A DNA stretch of 45,541 nt, from contig JAGMDF010000075.1 of NCBI GenBank assembly GCA_023128825.1, positions 1 to 45,541 on the forward strand, written 5' to 3'. Shown piece after piece: positions 28,460 to 37,878 of this stretch. Position 1 is the stretch's first letter; each line of letters starts with the position of its first letter. The translations under genes were made by a program, and so were the position numbers. Below the pieces are notes generated by a model, which did not search any database, was not told where the DNA came from, and worked only from the letters and a program-made list of their open reading frames with translations. This stretch comes from Caldifarciminota bacterium (GTDB lineage Bacteria > Hydrothermota > Tepidihabitantia > B3-TA06).

Positions 28460-29767
28460 ATGTCAATCTCTGCCTGCGAGTTCATCCGCCGCAAGAAAGA
28501 GGGAGGGATAAACGATCCCAAGGATATAAAGGAGTTCATTCAAGGTTATCTGGACGGAACCGTGGCCGACTACCAGATGTCCGCCTGGCTCATGGCGGTC
28601 TCGTTCAACGGGCTATCGGATGCCGAGCTTTTCGTCTACACCGAGGCGCTCGTAGAATCGGGTGAGCGGTTCGATCTCTCGGAAATCCCCGGGGTTAAGG
28701 TTGACAAGCACTCCACCGGCGGGGTCGGGGACAAGGTGTCCTTGATTTTGGCTCCCTTGGTCGCATCATGCGGGGTTGCGGTTCCCATGGTTTCGGGCAG
28801 AGGGTTAGGCCACACCGGCGGGACGTTGGACAAGCTGGCCTCGATCCCGGGATTCCGAACCGATCTTACGGTTGATGAGTTCAAACGGTTTCTATCTGAG
28901 ATCGGGGTGGCCATGATGGGCCAGAGTGCTGATTCGTGCCCGGCGGACGGAAGGATCTACGCCTTGAGGGACGTGACCGCCACGGTGGAATCCATTCCCC
29001 TTATAGCCGCCTCGATCTCTGCAAAGAAGATCGCCGAGGGTGCGGAAGGTCTGGTCCTGGACGTCAAGGTAGGCTCAGGCGCGTTCATGACTGACGAACA
29101 GTCAGCCGAGCTACTTGCCCGTGAGATAATCTCAATCACTCGCAGATTTGGTGTAAAGACGACCGCCGTCTTGACCGACATGAACCAGCCGCTTGGCAGG
29201 GCGATCGGCAACGCATTGGAGGTCGCAGAGGCAATCGCATGTCTTAAAGGCCAAGGACCGGCTGATCTGAGAAAGATAGTGCTTGAACTCGCTGCCGAGA
29301 TGCTCGTGCTCGCTGGACGCAAGGATCGTGTCGAGGCGAGAAAAAGAGCGGAAGATGCTTTGGAGCGAGGCAGGGCCCTGGATAAGTTCAGAGAGATGGT
29401 AAGGATACAGGGAGGTGATCCGAGGATCGTGGACGATCCGGTCCTTCTACCTCAGGCTGGCGGGAAGATCAAGGCAAGCTCCGAGCGTTCCGGAATCGTG
29501 CAATCAATAAACACCTATCAGATAGGGATGCTGGAAGTGAAACTGGGCGCTGGCCGCAGACGCAAGGAAGATTTAATAGATCCTGCGGTGGGGTTTGAGA
29601 TTTACAAGAAGATCGGTGATGAGGTACGAGAAGGCGAGGCGCTGGCGACCGTTCACGCAAGCGACGAATCTAAAGGGCTTAGGGTCGCGGAGGAATTGAA
29701 GGGCTGCTTTGAGATCGGAGAGGAACCGGTAAGCACGCCGTCGCTGATAATTAAGAGAATCGCGTAG
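28460..29767 (+). CDS. deoA: Thymidine/pyrimidine-nucleoside phosphorylase
   Basis: KVDKHSTGGVGDKVSLILAPLVASCGVAVPMVSGRGLGHTGGTLDKLASIPGF signature; N-terminus trimmed from the track ORF. Confidence 0.93.
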   Translation: MSISACEFIRRKKEGGINDPKDIKEFIQGYLDGTVADYQMSAWLMAVSFNGLSDAELFVYTEALVESGERFDLSEIPGVKVDKHSTGGVGDKVSLILAPLVASCGVAVPMVSGRGLGHTGGTLDKLASIPGFRTDLTVDEFKRFLSEIGVAMMGQSADSCPADGRIYALRDVTATVESIPLIAASISAKKIAEGAEGLVLDVKVGSGAFMTDEQSAELLAREIISITRRFGVKTTAVLTDMNQPLGRAIGNALEVAEAIACLKGQGPADLRKIVLELAAEMLVLAGRKDRVEARKRAEDALERGRALDKFREMVRIQGGDPRIVDDPVLLPQAGGKIKASSERSGIVQSINTYQIGMLEVKLGAGRRRKEDLIDPAVGFEIYKKIGDEVREGEALATVHASDESKGLRVAEELKGCFEIGEEPVSTPSLIIKRIA

Positions 29768-29827
29768 ATTGTCCTGCCTTGATCTCCTAAGAGACGCAAA
29801 ACTTAAACTTAATTGGACTGCAAGGGT

Positions 29828-29855
29828 TTGACTTCCGTCTCGCCGCGTGTAGAAT
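29828..29855 (+). promoter_or_regulatory. Putative gyrA promoter TTGACT-N16-TAGAAT, -10 ends 6 nt before ATG
   Basis: TTGACT 29828-29833, TAGAAT 29850-29855, ATG 29862. Confidence 0.65.
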
Positions 29856-29861
29856 ACAGTT

Positions 29862-32309
29862 ATGGACGATAGCCGAATCAACGATAGTCGAATGCAGCCC
29901 GTATACATAGAGGACGAGGTTCGCCAGTCATTCCTCGACTATGCGATGAGCGTCATCGTGAGCCGCGCCCTGCCAGACATAAGGGACGGCTTAAAGCCGG
30001 TTCAGCGCCGCATCCTTTACGCGATGAAGGAGCTGGGGCTCGAACCTGCTAAGGCTTACCGCAAGTGCGCGGCGGTGGTGGGCGAGGTTTTGGGAAAGTA
30101 TCATCCGCACGGCGACCAGGCGGTCTACGACGCATTGGCGCGCATGGCTCAGGATTTCAGCCTGCGGTATCTGCTGGTGGACGGCCAGGGCAACTTCGGG
30201 TCCATAGACGGCGACCCGCCTGCCGCATACCGCTACACCGAGGCCAAGCTCGAGAGGCTGACCCTGTCGCTCCTGGATGACCTTGATAAGGAAACCGTTG
30301 ATTTCGTGCCCAACTTCGACGGTTCGCGTAAAGAGCCCGAGGTGCTGCCCGCGGCTTTCCCTAACCTTCTGGTAAACGGAGCTTCCGGCATCGCGGTGGG
30401 CATGGCCACCTCCATCCCTCCCCATAACTTCTCAGAGATCACCGACGCCCTTACAGCCATGATCCGCGATCCTGAGATTACCGATGAGGCGTTGGCCGAG
30501 ATCATCCAGGGACCTGACTTCCCTACCGCGGGGTTGATCCTGGGTCGCGATGGCATCAAGGAGGCCTACAGGACCGGCCGGGGCAGGGTAATCGTGCGGG
30601 GGAGGGCGCGTTTCGAGGAGCCAAGACCGGGGCGCCAGGCTATCGTCATAACCGAGATACCTTATCAGCTGAACAAGTCACAGCTCGTCGAACGCATAAT
30701 CAACCTCGCACGCTCAAAGAAATTAGCTGACATCTCAGACCTGCGTGACGAATCGGGCCGCGAGGGAATCCGCATCGTTATAGAACTCAAGCGCGGCGCG
30801 AACCGCGAGGTTGTTCTAAACCGGCTCTACCAGCACACCCCGCTGCAGTCCACATACTCGATCATACTCCTGACCATCGACAAGATGACCCCCAAGATAT
30901 ATCCCCTGAAAAAGATACTGGAACAGTTTCTGGAGTTTCGCTATGAATGCGTGCGCAAACGCACAGAATTCGAGCTGCGCAAGGCCTCCGAGCGCGCGCA
31001 CATACTTGAAGGGTTAAAGATAGCGCTGGACAACATAGACGAGATAGTACAGATCATAAAGAAGTCTAAAGATACCCCTTCAGCCAAGGAAAAGCTCATG
31101 GCCAGGTTTAAGCTCTCAGACGTTCAGTCGCAGGCGATACTCGACATGCGGCTGGCGCGGCTTACCGGTCTTGAACGTGAAAAGATCGAGGCCGAGTACC
31201 GCAACCTGATCGCAGAGATCGAGCGGTTACGTTCGATACTCGCCTCCCGTGCAGGGGTAATGGCGGTGATCACCGAGGAGTTTAAAGAGCTCAAGAGGCG
31301 CTTCGGCGACGAGCGCCGCACCGAGATCCGGGACGAGAAGCCTGAAGAGATTACCTTGGAGGACATGATCGCGGAGGAGGACGTTACCATCACGCTTACC
31401 CTGAAGGGCTACATCAAGCGAACCCCGGTATCCGGGTACCGCAAACAGGGCAGGGGCGGAACCGGCAGAGGAACCATAGACCTGGGCAAACAGGACATGG
31501 TCTCCACCCTTCTCACCGCCTCCACCCACGACTCGATGCTATTCTTCTCCAACCTGGGACGCGCTTATCTGCTTAAAGCTTATGAAGTACCTGAGGGCTC
31601 GCTTTCCGCCAAGGGCCGCCCGGTGTTCCAGCTGTTCAATCTTGACGAGGGCGAGCGCATCACCCAGCTTCTGCGGGTCAAGGAGTTTGCCGAGAACGCT
31701 CACGTGGTTTTCGTTACAGAGCGGGGCGTTATCAAGCGCACCCCGCTTAAGCTTTTGGAAAACACCCGCCGTTCAGGTGTAATCGCCATAACCCTGAAGG
31801 AAGGGGATAGACTGCAGGATGTGCTTCTTGTGGGGAATGCAACTGACATCTGTCTGTTCTCGGCCCGTGGTCAGGGTGTCAGATTCTCCACTGATGAGGT
31901 GCGGCCCATGGGCAGAGCCGCCGCAGGGGTGCGAGGAATTAAGCTGGCCCGGAAGGACAGGCTGGTGGCCGCGGTGCTGGTGTGCGACGATGTCTCGCTT
32001 CTGTTCGTCACCCAGCAGGGCTACGGCAAGCGCATGAAGTTTGAAGAAATCCGACATATCCACAGGGGCGGCAAGGGTGTTCGCGCCATCGCGGTGAACG
32101 AGAAGTCAGGACCGCTTGTCGGCGTAAAGGTCATCGGTGAAGCCGGACACGCAATCATCGTAACCAAACACGGAACCGGTATCCGCATAGCCGCCAAACA
32201 GGTAAAGTTCCAGAAACGTGCATCGCTGGGCGTACGTCTCATCTCCCCGCATGAAGACGACGAGGTGGCCGAGGTCGCGATCGTTCCTGAAGACGAGGAG
32301 CAGATATAA
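29862..32309 (+). CDS. gyrA: DNA gyrase subunit A
   Basis: [86 protein letters not shown]-terminal beta-pinwheel repeats and QGRGGTGRG-like GyrA box. Confidence 0.97.
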   Translation: MDDSRINDSRMQPVYIEDEVRQSFLDYAMSVIVSRALPDIRDGLKPVQRRILYAMKELGLEPAKAYRKCAAVVGEVLGKYHPHGDQAVYDALARMAQDFSLRYLLVDGQGNFGSIDGDPPAAYRYTEAKLERLTLSLLDDLDKETVDFVPNFDGSRKEPEVLPAAFPNLLVNGASGIAVGMATSIPPHNFSEITDALTAMIRDPEITDEALAEIIQGPDFPTAGLILGRDGIKEAYRTGRGRVIVRGRARFEEPRPGRQAIVITEIPYQLNKSQLVERIINLARSKKLADISDLRDESGREGIRIVIELKRGANREVVLNRLYQHTPLQSTYSIILLTIDKMTPKIYPLKKILEQFLEFRYECVRKRTEFELRKASERAHILEGLKIALDNIDEIVQIIKKSKDTPSAKEKLMARFKLSDVQSQAILDMRLARLTGLEREKIEAEYRNLIAEIERLRSILASRAGVMAVITEEFKELKRRFGDERRTEIRDEKPEEITLEDMIAEEDVTITLTLKGYIKRTPVSGYRKQGRGGTGRGTIDLGKQDMVSTLLTASTHDSMLFFSNLGRAYLLKAYEVPEGSLSAKGRPVFQLFNLDEGERITQLLRVKEFAENAHVVFVTERGVIKRTPLKLLENTRRSGVIAITLKEGDRLQDVLLVGNATDICLFSARGQGVRFSTDEVRPMGRAAAGVRGIKLARKDRLVAAVLVCDDVSLLFVTQQGYGKRMKFEEIRHIHRGGKGVRAIAVNEKSGPLVGVKVIGEAGHAIIVTKHGTGIRIAAKQVKFQKRASLGVRLISPHEDDEVAEVAIVPEDEEQI

Positions 32310-32349
32310 CATCATCGAAAGCCAGGATCACCGCAGAAGGCGATACGAG

Positions 32350-32814
32350 ATGAACAAAGCACCTGAACGGATCCCCTGGGATGCCTATTTCATGAAGATA
32401 GCACGGCTGGTGGCCCAGCGGTCAACGTGCATCCGCCGCAAGGTAGGTGCGGTGATCGTTCGGGACAAACACATACTTACCACCGGCTACAACGGCGCGC
32501 CCAAAGGACTTGCCCACTGCACCGAGATAGGGTGTCTGAGAGAGGAGCTGGGGATACCCTCAGGCGAGCGGGTAGAGATATGCAGAGGGATACATGCCGA
32601 GCAGAACGCGTTGGTTCAGGCCGCGCGATTCGGGATATCGCTCGAAGGCGGCGTGCTCTACTGCACCACTCAGCCCTGCGTCACGTGCGCCAAGCTTTTG
32701 ATAAACGCGGGTATTGAAAGGATCATCTACCTCGAGGGCTACGCCGACAAGCTTGGGAACCGGATGCTCATCGAGTCGGGCGTGGAACTCGAGAAACTCA
32801 AGCTCGAGGAGTAG
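32350..32814 (+). CDS. Deoxycytidylate (dCMP) deaminase family protein
   Basis: [16 protein letters not shown]...[29 protein letters not shown] zinc-binding deaminase motifs. Confidence 0.92.
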   Translation: MNKAPERIPWDAYFMKIARLVAQRSTCIRRKVGAVIVRDKHILTTGYNGAPKGLAHCTEIGCLREELGIPSGERVEICRGIHAEQNALVQAARFGISLEGGVLYCTTQPCVTCAKLLINAGIERIIYLEGYADKLGNRMLIESGVELEKLKLEE

Positions 32815-32816
32815 CC

Positions 32817-33371
32817 ATGCCAAGAATCGCCTCAGGCGAGTTCAAAGGTCGCAACTTGCGTTATCCAGAGGGGGCAAGGTTCAGACCCACCATGGACAAG
32901 GTAAAGGAGGCGCTGTTCTCGATGCTGGGAGAGGATATAGTTGACGCCAGGGTGCTTGATCTCTTTGCAGCAGCAGGTGCACTGGGATTGGAGGCGCTCT
33001 CAAGAGGAGCGCGTCAGGCGGTGTTCGTGGAGCAGAACCCCGAGGCTTGCAGGCATCTTGAGGCGAATATCCGAGCCCTTAAGGTATCTGACCGCACCAT
33101 AGTGATTCGCCAGGACGTTCGCATCTACCTTAAACAATCGAAGTTCTTCGCAACCCATATCTTCTGCGATCCGCCCTACTACTCCAGCCGGGCCAAAGAG
33201 ACACTCGCGCTCCTTGCCGTCAACCCCGGAGTGACCACCGATGCCCTGATCGTTCTCGAACACGCCTCGGACAAGGAGATAGTGCTGCCTGGATCATTGA
33301 AGATAAAGGATTCGAGGGAGTACGGTGATACCAGGTTGAGCTTTATCGGCAAGAAAGAAAGGAGTGTTTGA
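32817..33371 (+). CDS. rsmD: 16S rRNA (guanine966-N2)-methyltransferase
   Basis: MPRIASGEFKGRNLRYPEGARFRPTMDKVKEALFSMLG...VLDLFAAAGALGLEALSRGA...IFCDPPYYS. Confidence 0.93.
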   Translation: MPRIASGEFKGRNLRYPEGARFRPTMDKVKEALFSMLGEDIVDARVLDLFAAAGALGLEALSRGARQAVFVEQNPEACRHLEANIRALKVSDRTIVIRQDVRIYLKQSKFFATHIFCDPPYYSSRAKETLALLAVNPGVTTDALIVLEHASDKEIVLPGSLKIKDSREYGDTRLSFIGKKERSV

Positions 33372-33856
33372 TGAGGATTGCCGTCTACCCGGGCACGTTT
33401 GATCCCATAACCTACGGGCATCTTGACGTTATAACGCGCGCACTCTCCTTGTGCGACAGGCTCGTGGTGGCCGTGGCCGATCGCAGGGAGAAGGACCCGC
33501 TCTTTTTGGCCCAAGAGCGCGCCGAGCTGATACGGGAAGTCTTAAAGGACGAACCTCGTGTAGAGGCGGAGGCATTCTCAGGCCTTCTTACCGAGTTCGC
33601 CAAATCAAAGAAAGCGACGTTCCTTATCCGAGGATTGCGCGCCGTATCCGACTTCGACTACGAGCTGCAGATGGCATTGACCAACCGCAACCTTGCACCC
33701 GAGATAGAGACCATCTTCCTCATGCCTGCCGAGCGCTATATCTTTGTCTCCTCGTCACTTGCAAAGGAAATCGCAAGGCTGGGCGGCGACGTTTCGGAGC
33801 TTGTGCCGCCCACGGTCGAGAAGGCCTTACGCGAGCGCTTCGCGGGCAACTGCTGA
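33371..33856 (+). CDS. coaD: Pantetheine-phosphate adenylyltransferase
   Basis: MRIAVYPGTFDPITYGHLDVITRAL, FLIRGLRAVSDFDYELQMALTNRNLAPEIETIFLM, YIFVSSSLAKEIARLGGDVSELVPP; start overlaps the rsmD stop. Confidence 0.96.
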   Translation: MRIAVYPGTFDPITYGHLDVITRALSLCDRLVVAVADRREKDPLFLAQERAELIREVLKDEPRVEAEAFSGLLTEFAKSKKATFLIRGLRAVSDFDYELQMALTNRNLAPEIETIFLMPAERYIFVSSSLAKEIARLGGDVSELVPPTVEKALRERFAGNC

Positions 33857-33903
33857 GCCGTTTTGCCCTTGGTGGAAATGATTATCACCTTTAAGAAGCA
33901 GGA

Positions 33904-33957
33904 GCAAGGCACAGCGTGTCCCTTGAGCGGTTCATACGCTCACAGGGTATGCCTTGC
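33904..33957 (-). repeat. Nested hairpin element, copy A (minus-strand orientation)
   Basis: Outer arms gcaaggca/tgccttgc; reverse complement core taccctgtgagcgtatgaaccgctcaagggaca matches core copies at 34190 and 41289. Confidence 0.7.
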
Positions 33958-34175
33958 CACTACGAATTCTGACTAGAGAGATATTTTACGGGGCGTATAA
34001 TCCCCTCCCCCTTTATCCGGTTTGAGACCGTCCACCAGGGAGGGGGAGCTATTACCCCACGCCGTTACTACGTAACGCCGCGGGGACCCCTAGGACAGTT
34101 CTATACTGCGATCTTTTTACCGCCAGGTAAAAAGGAGCATATAATTCCCTCCCACTTGACGGAGGGACGAAGCAG

Positions 34176-34241
34176 GTATGGGCACGGCATACCCTATGAG
34201 ATGTACAACATCTCAAGGGGCAGGCCCTGCCGTGCCCATAC
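34176..34241 (+). repeat. Nested hairpin element, copy B
   Basis: Outer 14-bp perfect arms gtatgggcacggca (34176-34189)/tgccgtgcccatac (34228-34241); core taccctatgagatgtacaacatctcaaggggca. Confidence 0.8.
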
Positions 34242-34298
34242 AATCCGGGAGAAGGTGCGTCCTTTATAAGTATCATACCAGCTATCGCGTTATCGAAC

Positions 34299-34326
34299 TT
34301 GACAGTAGGACTATCTTACCTATCAT
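34299..34326 (+). promoter_or_regulatory. Putative hslU promoter TTGACA-N16-TATCAT, -10 ends 6 nt before ATG
   Basis: TTGACA 34299-34304, TATCAT 34321-34326, ATG 34333. Confidence 0.65.
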
Positions 34327-34332
34327 AGAAGC

Positions 34333-35721
34333 ATGGCTGAAGCTTTGGAGAAACTTAGCGCTCCGTTGGGAGTGTTGATCCAGAACGGCATGTTCACGCC
34401 GTCGCAGATAGTCAGAGAGCTTGACCGCTACATCATCGGCCAGGACGCGGCCAAGCGCGCGGTGGCCATAGCCTTACGCAACCGCTGGCGCCGACAAAGG
34501 GTCAAGGGTCCCTTGCGTAACGAGATATATCCAAACAACATCATGATGATCGGCCCAACCGGGGTGGGCAAGACCGAGATCGCCCGCCGACTTGCACAGC
34601 TGGCCCAGGCACCGTTCGTCAAGGTCGAGGCGTCCAAGTTCACCGAGGTAGGATACGTTGGCCGGGACGTTGAGTCCATGATCCGCGAGCTTGTCGAGAT
34701 CTCGGTCAAGATGGCGAGGGAGGAGCAGACCTTAAGTGTTCAGGCAAAGGCAGAAGAGCACGCACGGGAGAAACTGGTTGACCTTCTCTTACCCGGCATG
34801 CCCCCGCCCAGTGAAGGGGAACCCGATAACCGCGCCGAGACACGCGCCAAGCTCAGAAGGATGCTGGACGCCGGCAAGCTGGACGAACGCACGGTGGAAA
34901 TCCACACCTCACGTGAACCGGCAGGGCTGTTCGACCTCTTCCGCATGAGCGGCATGGACGAGGTCAACGTTGAGCTTCAGGATATGCTTCAAAACGCTTT
35001 GCCGCGCAAGCAAAAGGCGCGCAAAGCAACCGTAAAGGAGTCCCTGCGGATACTGACCCAGGAGGAGGCGGCCAAGCTTGTGGATATGGAGGAGGTAACC
35101 CGGCTGGCAAAGGAACGCGCAGAGAACTCCGGGATCGTGTTCGTAGACGAGATAGACAAGATCGCGGTGGGCGAGGGAACCGGCGGCGGTCATGGCCCTG
35201 ACGTATCGCGCGAAGGGGTGCAGCGCGACCTTCTGCCAATCATTGAAGGCTGCAACGTATCAACCAAATACGGGCTGGTTCGCACCGATCATATCCTGTT
35301 CATCGGCGCGGGCGCGTTCCACAAAACCAAGCCCTCGGACCTGATACCCGAGCTTCAGGGTCGCATGCCCATAAGGGTGGAGCTTGACTCGTTGACCAAA
35401 CAGGATTTCGAGCGCATACTTACCGAGCCGGAGACGGCGCTCGTGAAGCAGTACCAGGCGCTGGTGGAGACCGAAAACGTCAGGCTCTCGTTCACCAAAG
35501 ACGGAATAGCGGCGGTTGCCGAGATCGCTGCGCTGGTCAACGAACGTTCCGAAAACATAGGCGCGCGCAGGCTTCATACGGTGATGACCACCTTATTGGA
35601 GGATTACCTTTTCAACCTTCCTGAGTCGGGCGAGCGGGCGATTAAGATCACCGGCAAGGCCGTTCGCGCCAAGCTCGACGCCATCGTCGCCGACGAAGAC
35701 CTCAGCCAGTACATACTGTAA
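34333..35721 (+). CDS. hslU: HslUV protease ATPase subunit HslU
   Basis: [63 protein letters not shown], conserved C-terminus DEDLSQYIL. Internal ATG 34390 is an alternative start. Confidence 0.95.
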   Translation: MAEALEKLSAPLGVLIQNGMFTPSQIVRELDRYIIGQDAAKRAVAIALRNRWRRQRVKGPLRNEIYPNNIMMIGPTGVGKTEIARRLAQLAQAPFVKVEASKFTEVGYVGRDVESMIRELVEISVKMAREEQTLSVQAKAEEHAREKLVDLLLPGMPPPSEGEPDNRAETRAKLRRMLDAGKLDERTVEIHTSREPAGLFDLFRMSGMDEVNVELQDMLQNALPRKQKARKATVKESLRILTQEEAAKLVDMEEVTRLAKERAENSGIVFVDEIDKIAVGEGTGGGHGPDVSREGVQRDLLPIIEGCNVSTKYGLVRTDHILFIGAGAFHKTKPSDLIPELQGRMPIRVELDSLTKQDFERILTEPETALVKQYQALVETENVRLSFTKDGIAAVAEIAALVNERSENIGARRLHTVMTTLLEDYLFNLPESGERAIKITGKAVRAKLDAIVADEDLSQYIL

Positions 35722-35724
35722 GAC

Positions 35725-36453
35725 TCAATACTTCTGAGTCGAAGGCTGAACTCTATAGCATTGGATTACAAGCATCTTGGGATTCCGAACGTATGTGAAA
35801 CGGCTATTCCTTAAGTCACACAAATCAGAAAATTTGTACCCTTTTGTAAAGTCGAAGAGGATATAATACCCCCTCCTGAGTCGTGGACGATCGTTAATAT
35901 AATCCACAAGTTGTTTAATACCTACATTTGGGTCAAAGTTCCCGCTGTTCTTCACTTCAACTACGATCTCTACTTTCTTTGCGATTAGTATGTCAACAAA
36001 GCCACGGCCAGAGGGGATTTCTTTGTAGGCATAAATGCCATGACCCTGACAAAACCAAACGATTGAATTAAAGACAAACCCTCGGGTAATGTCTTCCCTT
36101 TGTCGCCCCTTATTCCAGATCAACCGATAGTGGTCTCGTGGAAGTTGGTAGTACAATTTGGTAAAGAAGTCGTCAAATAAACCTTTTAATTCCGACTTAG
36201 CTATCGTGGTTATTTCCTTAAGGTAGGGGTAAACGCCTTCCGCGAATTGTCTCCGACTGATGCCATTTACTAAGAAGAAAGGATTGTTCCCCTGAACTGT
36301 TTTCTCTAAGTTCGCGAGCGTGAGTTTGTTCTCCCGTATTAATCCTGCAACGCTTTCCGCAAATGGAATTTTGAATGCTGAATCCGCCTTTAGGTCATTC
36401 TCTGATAAGTAATCGGTGAGTTTAACTAAGACCTGTCCTACTATATCAACCAT
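35725..36453 (-). CDS. PD-(D/E)XK nuclease-like protein in wHTH operon
   Basis: GFVDILIAKKVEIVVEVKNSGNFDPNVGIKQLVDYI fits D-x10-ExK plus QxxxY of the PD-(D/E)XK superfamily. Confidence 0.65.
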   Translation of the reverse strand: MVDIVGQVLVKLTDYLSENDLKADSAFKIPFAESVAGLIRENKLTLANLEKTVQGNNPFFLVNGISRRQFAEGVYPYLKEITTIAKSELKGLFDDFFTKLYYQLPRDHYRLIWNKGRQREDITRGFVFNSIVWFCQGHGIYAYKEIPSGRGFVDILIAKKVEIVVEVKNSGNFDPNVGIKQLVDYINDRPRLRRGYYILFDFTKGYKFSDLCDLRNSRFTYVRNPKMLVIQCYRVQPSTQKY

Positions 36454-36826
36454 TGGCCCCCAAATTAAACTGTGTTTTTAGGTATCGGGAGATTCTTAGA
36501 ATCTTCTCAAACTGGTTTTTAGAGTAAATCGCATTCCTTCCAGATGATCTTCGATCAACCAATCCCTCTTTCCAGAGTAACGAGAGTCCAGAAGAGACAT
36601 CCTGTTTGTGCATATTCAGATCGCTAGTCAATTGGTCAAGAGTTCGTTTCCCGTCCACCGCTAGATAAATCCTTGCCAAGTTTCTGCTATTACCGAAGAC
36701 GGCATAGGCATTTTCGCGGGCTTTTGGAGTTGCGGACAACATGAATCCGAGTTTGTGATTTATTTCTTCCACCCTGGCTCTAATCTCAAGAATCTGATCC
36801 TGAGTTATTCTATCGGGCTCATCCAT
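36446..36826 (-). CDS. Small winged-HTH protein (third in operon)
   Basis: RIYLAVDGKRTLDQLTSDLNMHKQDVSSGLSLLWKEGLVDRR; SD GGAGGA; overlaps the nuclease start by 8 nt. Confidence 0.65.
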   Translation of the reverse strand: MDEPDRITQDQILEIRARVEEINHKLGFMLSATPKARENAYAVFGNSRNLARIYLAVDGKRTLDQLTSDLNMHKQDVSSGLSLLWKEGLVDRRSSGRNAIYSKNQFEKILRISRYLKTQFNLGANG

Positions 36827-36828
36827 AC

Positions 36829-37176
36829 TTATTCCTCCGCTTTAACCTCTCCCTTGCTGCTGGGAATTTCGGGCACCTCTATTCCCATTTCTTCGAGAGA
36901 GAACACTTTACGTTTCTTACGGCCCTTGAGTTCCTCTATCAGCCCTTGTTGTTCCCAAGCTTTCCACCATCCGGATATCGTAGCAATCGACACTCCAGTC
37001 GCTTCTGCAATTTCCTTAACACCGTTCTTACCATCAGTCATATGGTAAGCTAAAAGCTTTTTCTCGTCGTCAAGAACAGCACGCAACACTTCCTTAACGT
37101 GGGGTATGGCTTGAATCTTAGTCCACTTCAAAATCTCGGCCAAAAGAGCCCGCTCGTCCATGTCTTCATAAGGCAT
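36829..37176 (-). CDS. Small winged-HTH protein (second in operon)
   Basis: LLAYHMTDGKNGVKEIAEATGVSIATISGWWKAWEQQGLIEELKGRKKRKVF; SD GGAGG. Confidence 0.7.
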   Translation of the reverse strand: MPYEDMDERALLAEILKWTKIQAIPHVKEVLRAVLDDEKKLLAYHMTDGKNGVKEIAEATGVSIATISGWWKAWEQQGLIEELKGRKKRKVFSLEEMGIEVPEIPSSKGEVKAEE

Positions 37177-37178
37177 TC

Positions 37179-37508
37179 TTACCTCCAATCAATGTCGTAC
37201 CTTTTTACGGCGTTTCCATCTTTTCCATCAATCAGGTTTTCGTCCTTCAACTTCTTGATCAATCGACTGACACCGCTACCAACCATTTCTGTTGCTTCCG
37301 CTATTTGAGTTTGATTTTTTGCCCCATCAAGCATATCGTATACTTTTCGGCGCTTGGGGATGCTAGCTTTAGGGCCTTCCTCTAAAAGTTCCTTGATTCT
37401 CGTTTTTTCACCTTCTATCGCCTTTTGCAAAGCGACCTTATGGACCAGTTTTAAGGTACGATGAAGTTCTCTGACTTCATTTAGGAGTTCTTCGTTTATG
37501 TCAGGCAT
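37179..37508 (-). CDS. Small winged-HTH protein (first in operon)
   Basis: KVYDMLDGAKNQTQIAEATEMVGSGVSRLIKKLKDENLIDGKDGNAVKRYDI; aaggaggttaactATG. Confidence 0.7.
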   Translation of the reverse strand: MPDINEELLNEVRELHRTLKLVHKVALQKAIEGEKTRIKELLEEGPKASIPKRRKVYDMLDGAKNQTQIAEATEMVGSGVSRLIKKLKDENLIDGKDGNAVKRYDIDWR

Positions 37509-37559
37509 AGTTAACCTCCTTGTTAAACATTTGCCATAGTTCACTTACTCACACAATTA

Positions 37560-37587
37560 ATTATAGTGAAAAACAAGCCCCTGTCAA
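37560..37587 (-). promoter_or_regulatory. Consensus promoter TTGACA-N16-TATAAT of the wHTH/nuclease operon
   Basis: tgtcaa 37582-37587, attata 37560-37565. Confidence 0.75.
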
Positions 37588-37722
37588 GTCGATTGTGCAT
37601 TAGTTGCGCTTAAGTTTGAACTTTGTTTTCAATCTCCTATATTAATTGGACTTGCAAGTTTAATCGTTCGCAAATAAAAACATTGGGCGCACAAAAGTTC
37701 CCGGCCTCATCTACCCCCTGAT

Positions 37723-37748
37723 AAAAACAGGTGGCATTCGGCCACCTG
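37723..37748 (-). terminator. Orphan intrinsic terminator (minus strand)
   Basis: caggtggc-cgaat-gccacctg-TTTTT on the minus strand; no protein gene immediately upstream. Confidence 0.7.
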
Positions 37749-37878
37749 GTAATTGTTCTTCTTGTGTTAAATATTACCCGCCGGCGAGGGCTTGGAGTTT
37801 GGTCTGGGCGCATAATAACGCCAGCTACCTTTACTACCCGGATAACGCAAAAATACCCCAAAATCACCCCGAAATGTC

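Noticed and set aside
29573-29908. 111-aa minus ORF across deoA end and gyrA start
   Set aside because: Overlaps two conserved + strand genes and has no supporting features.
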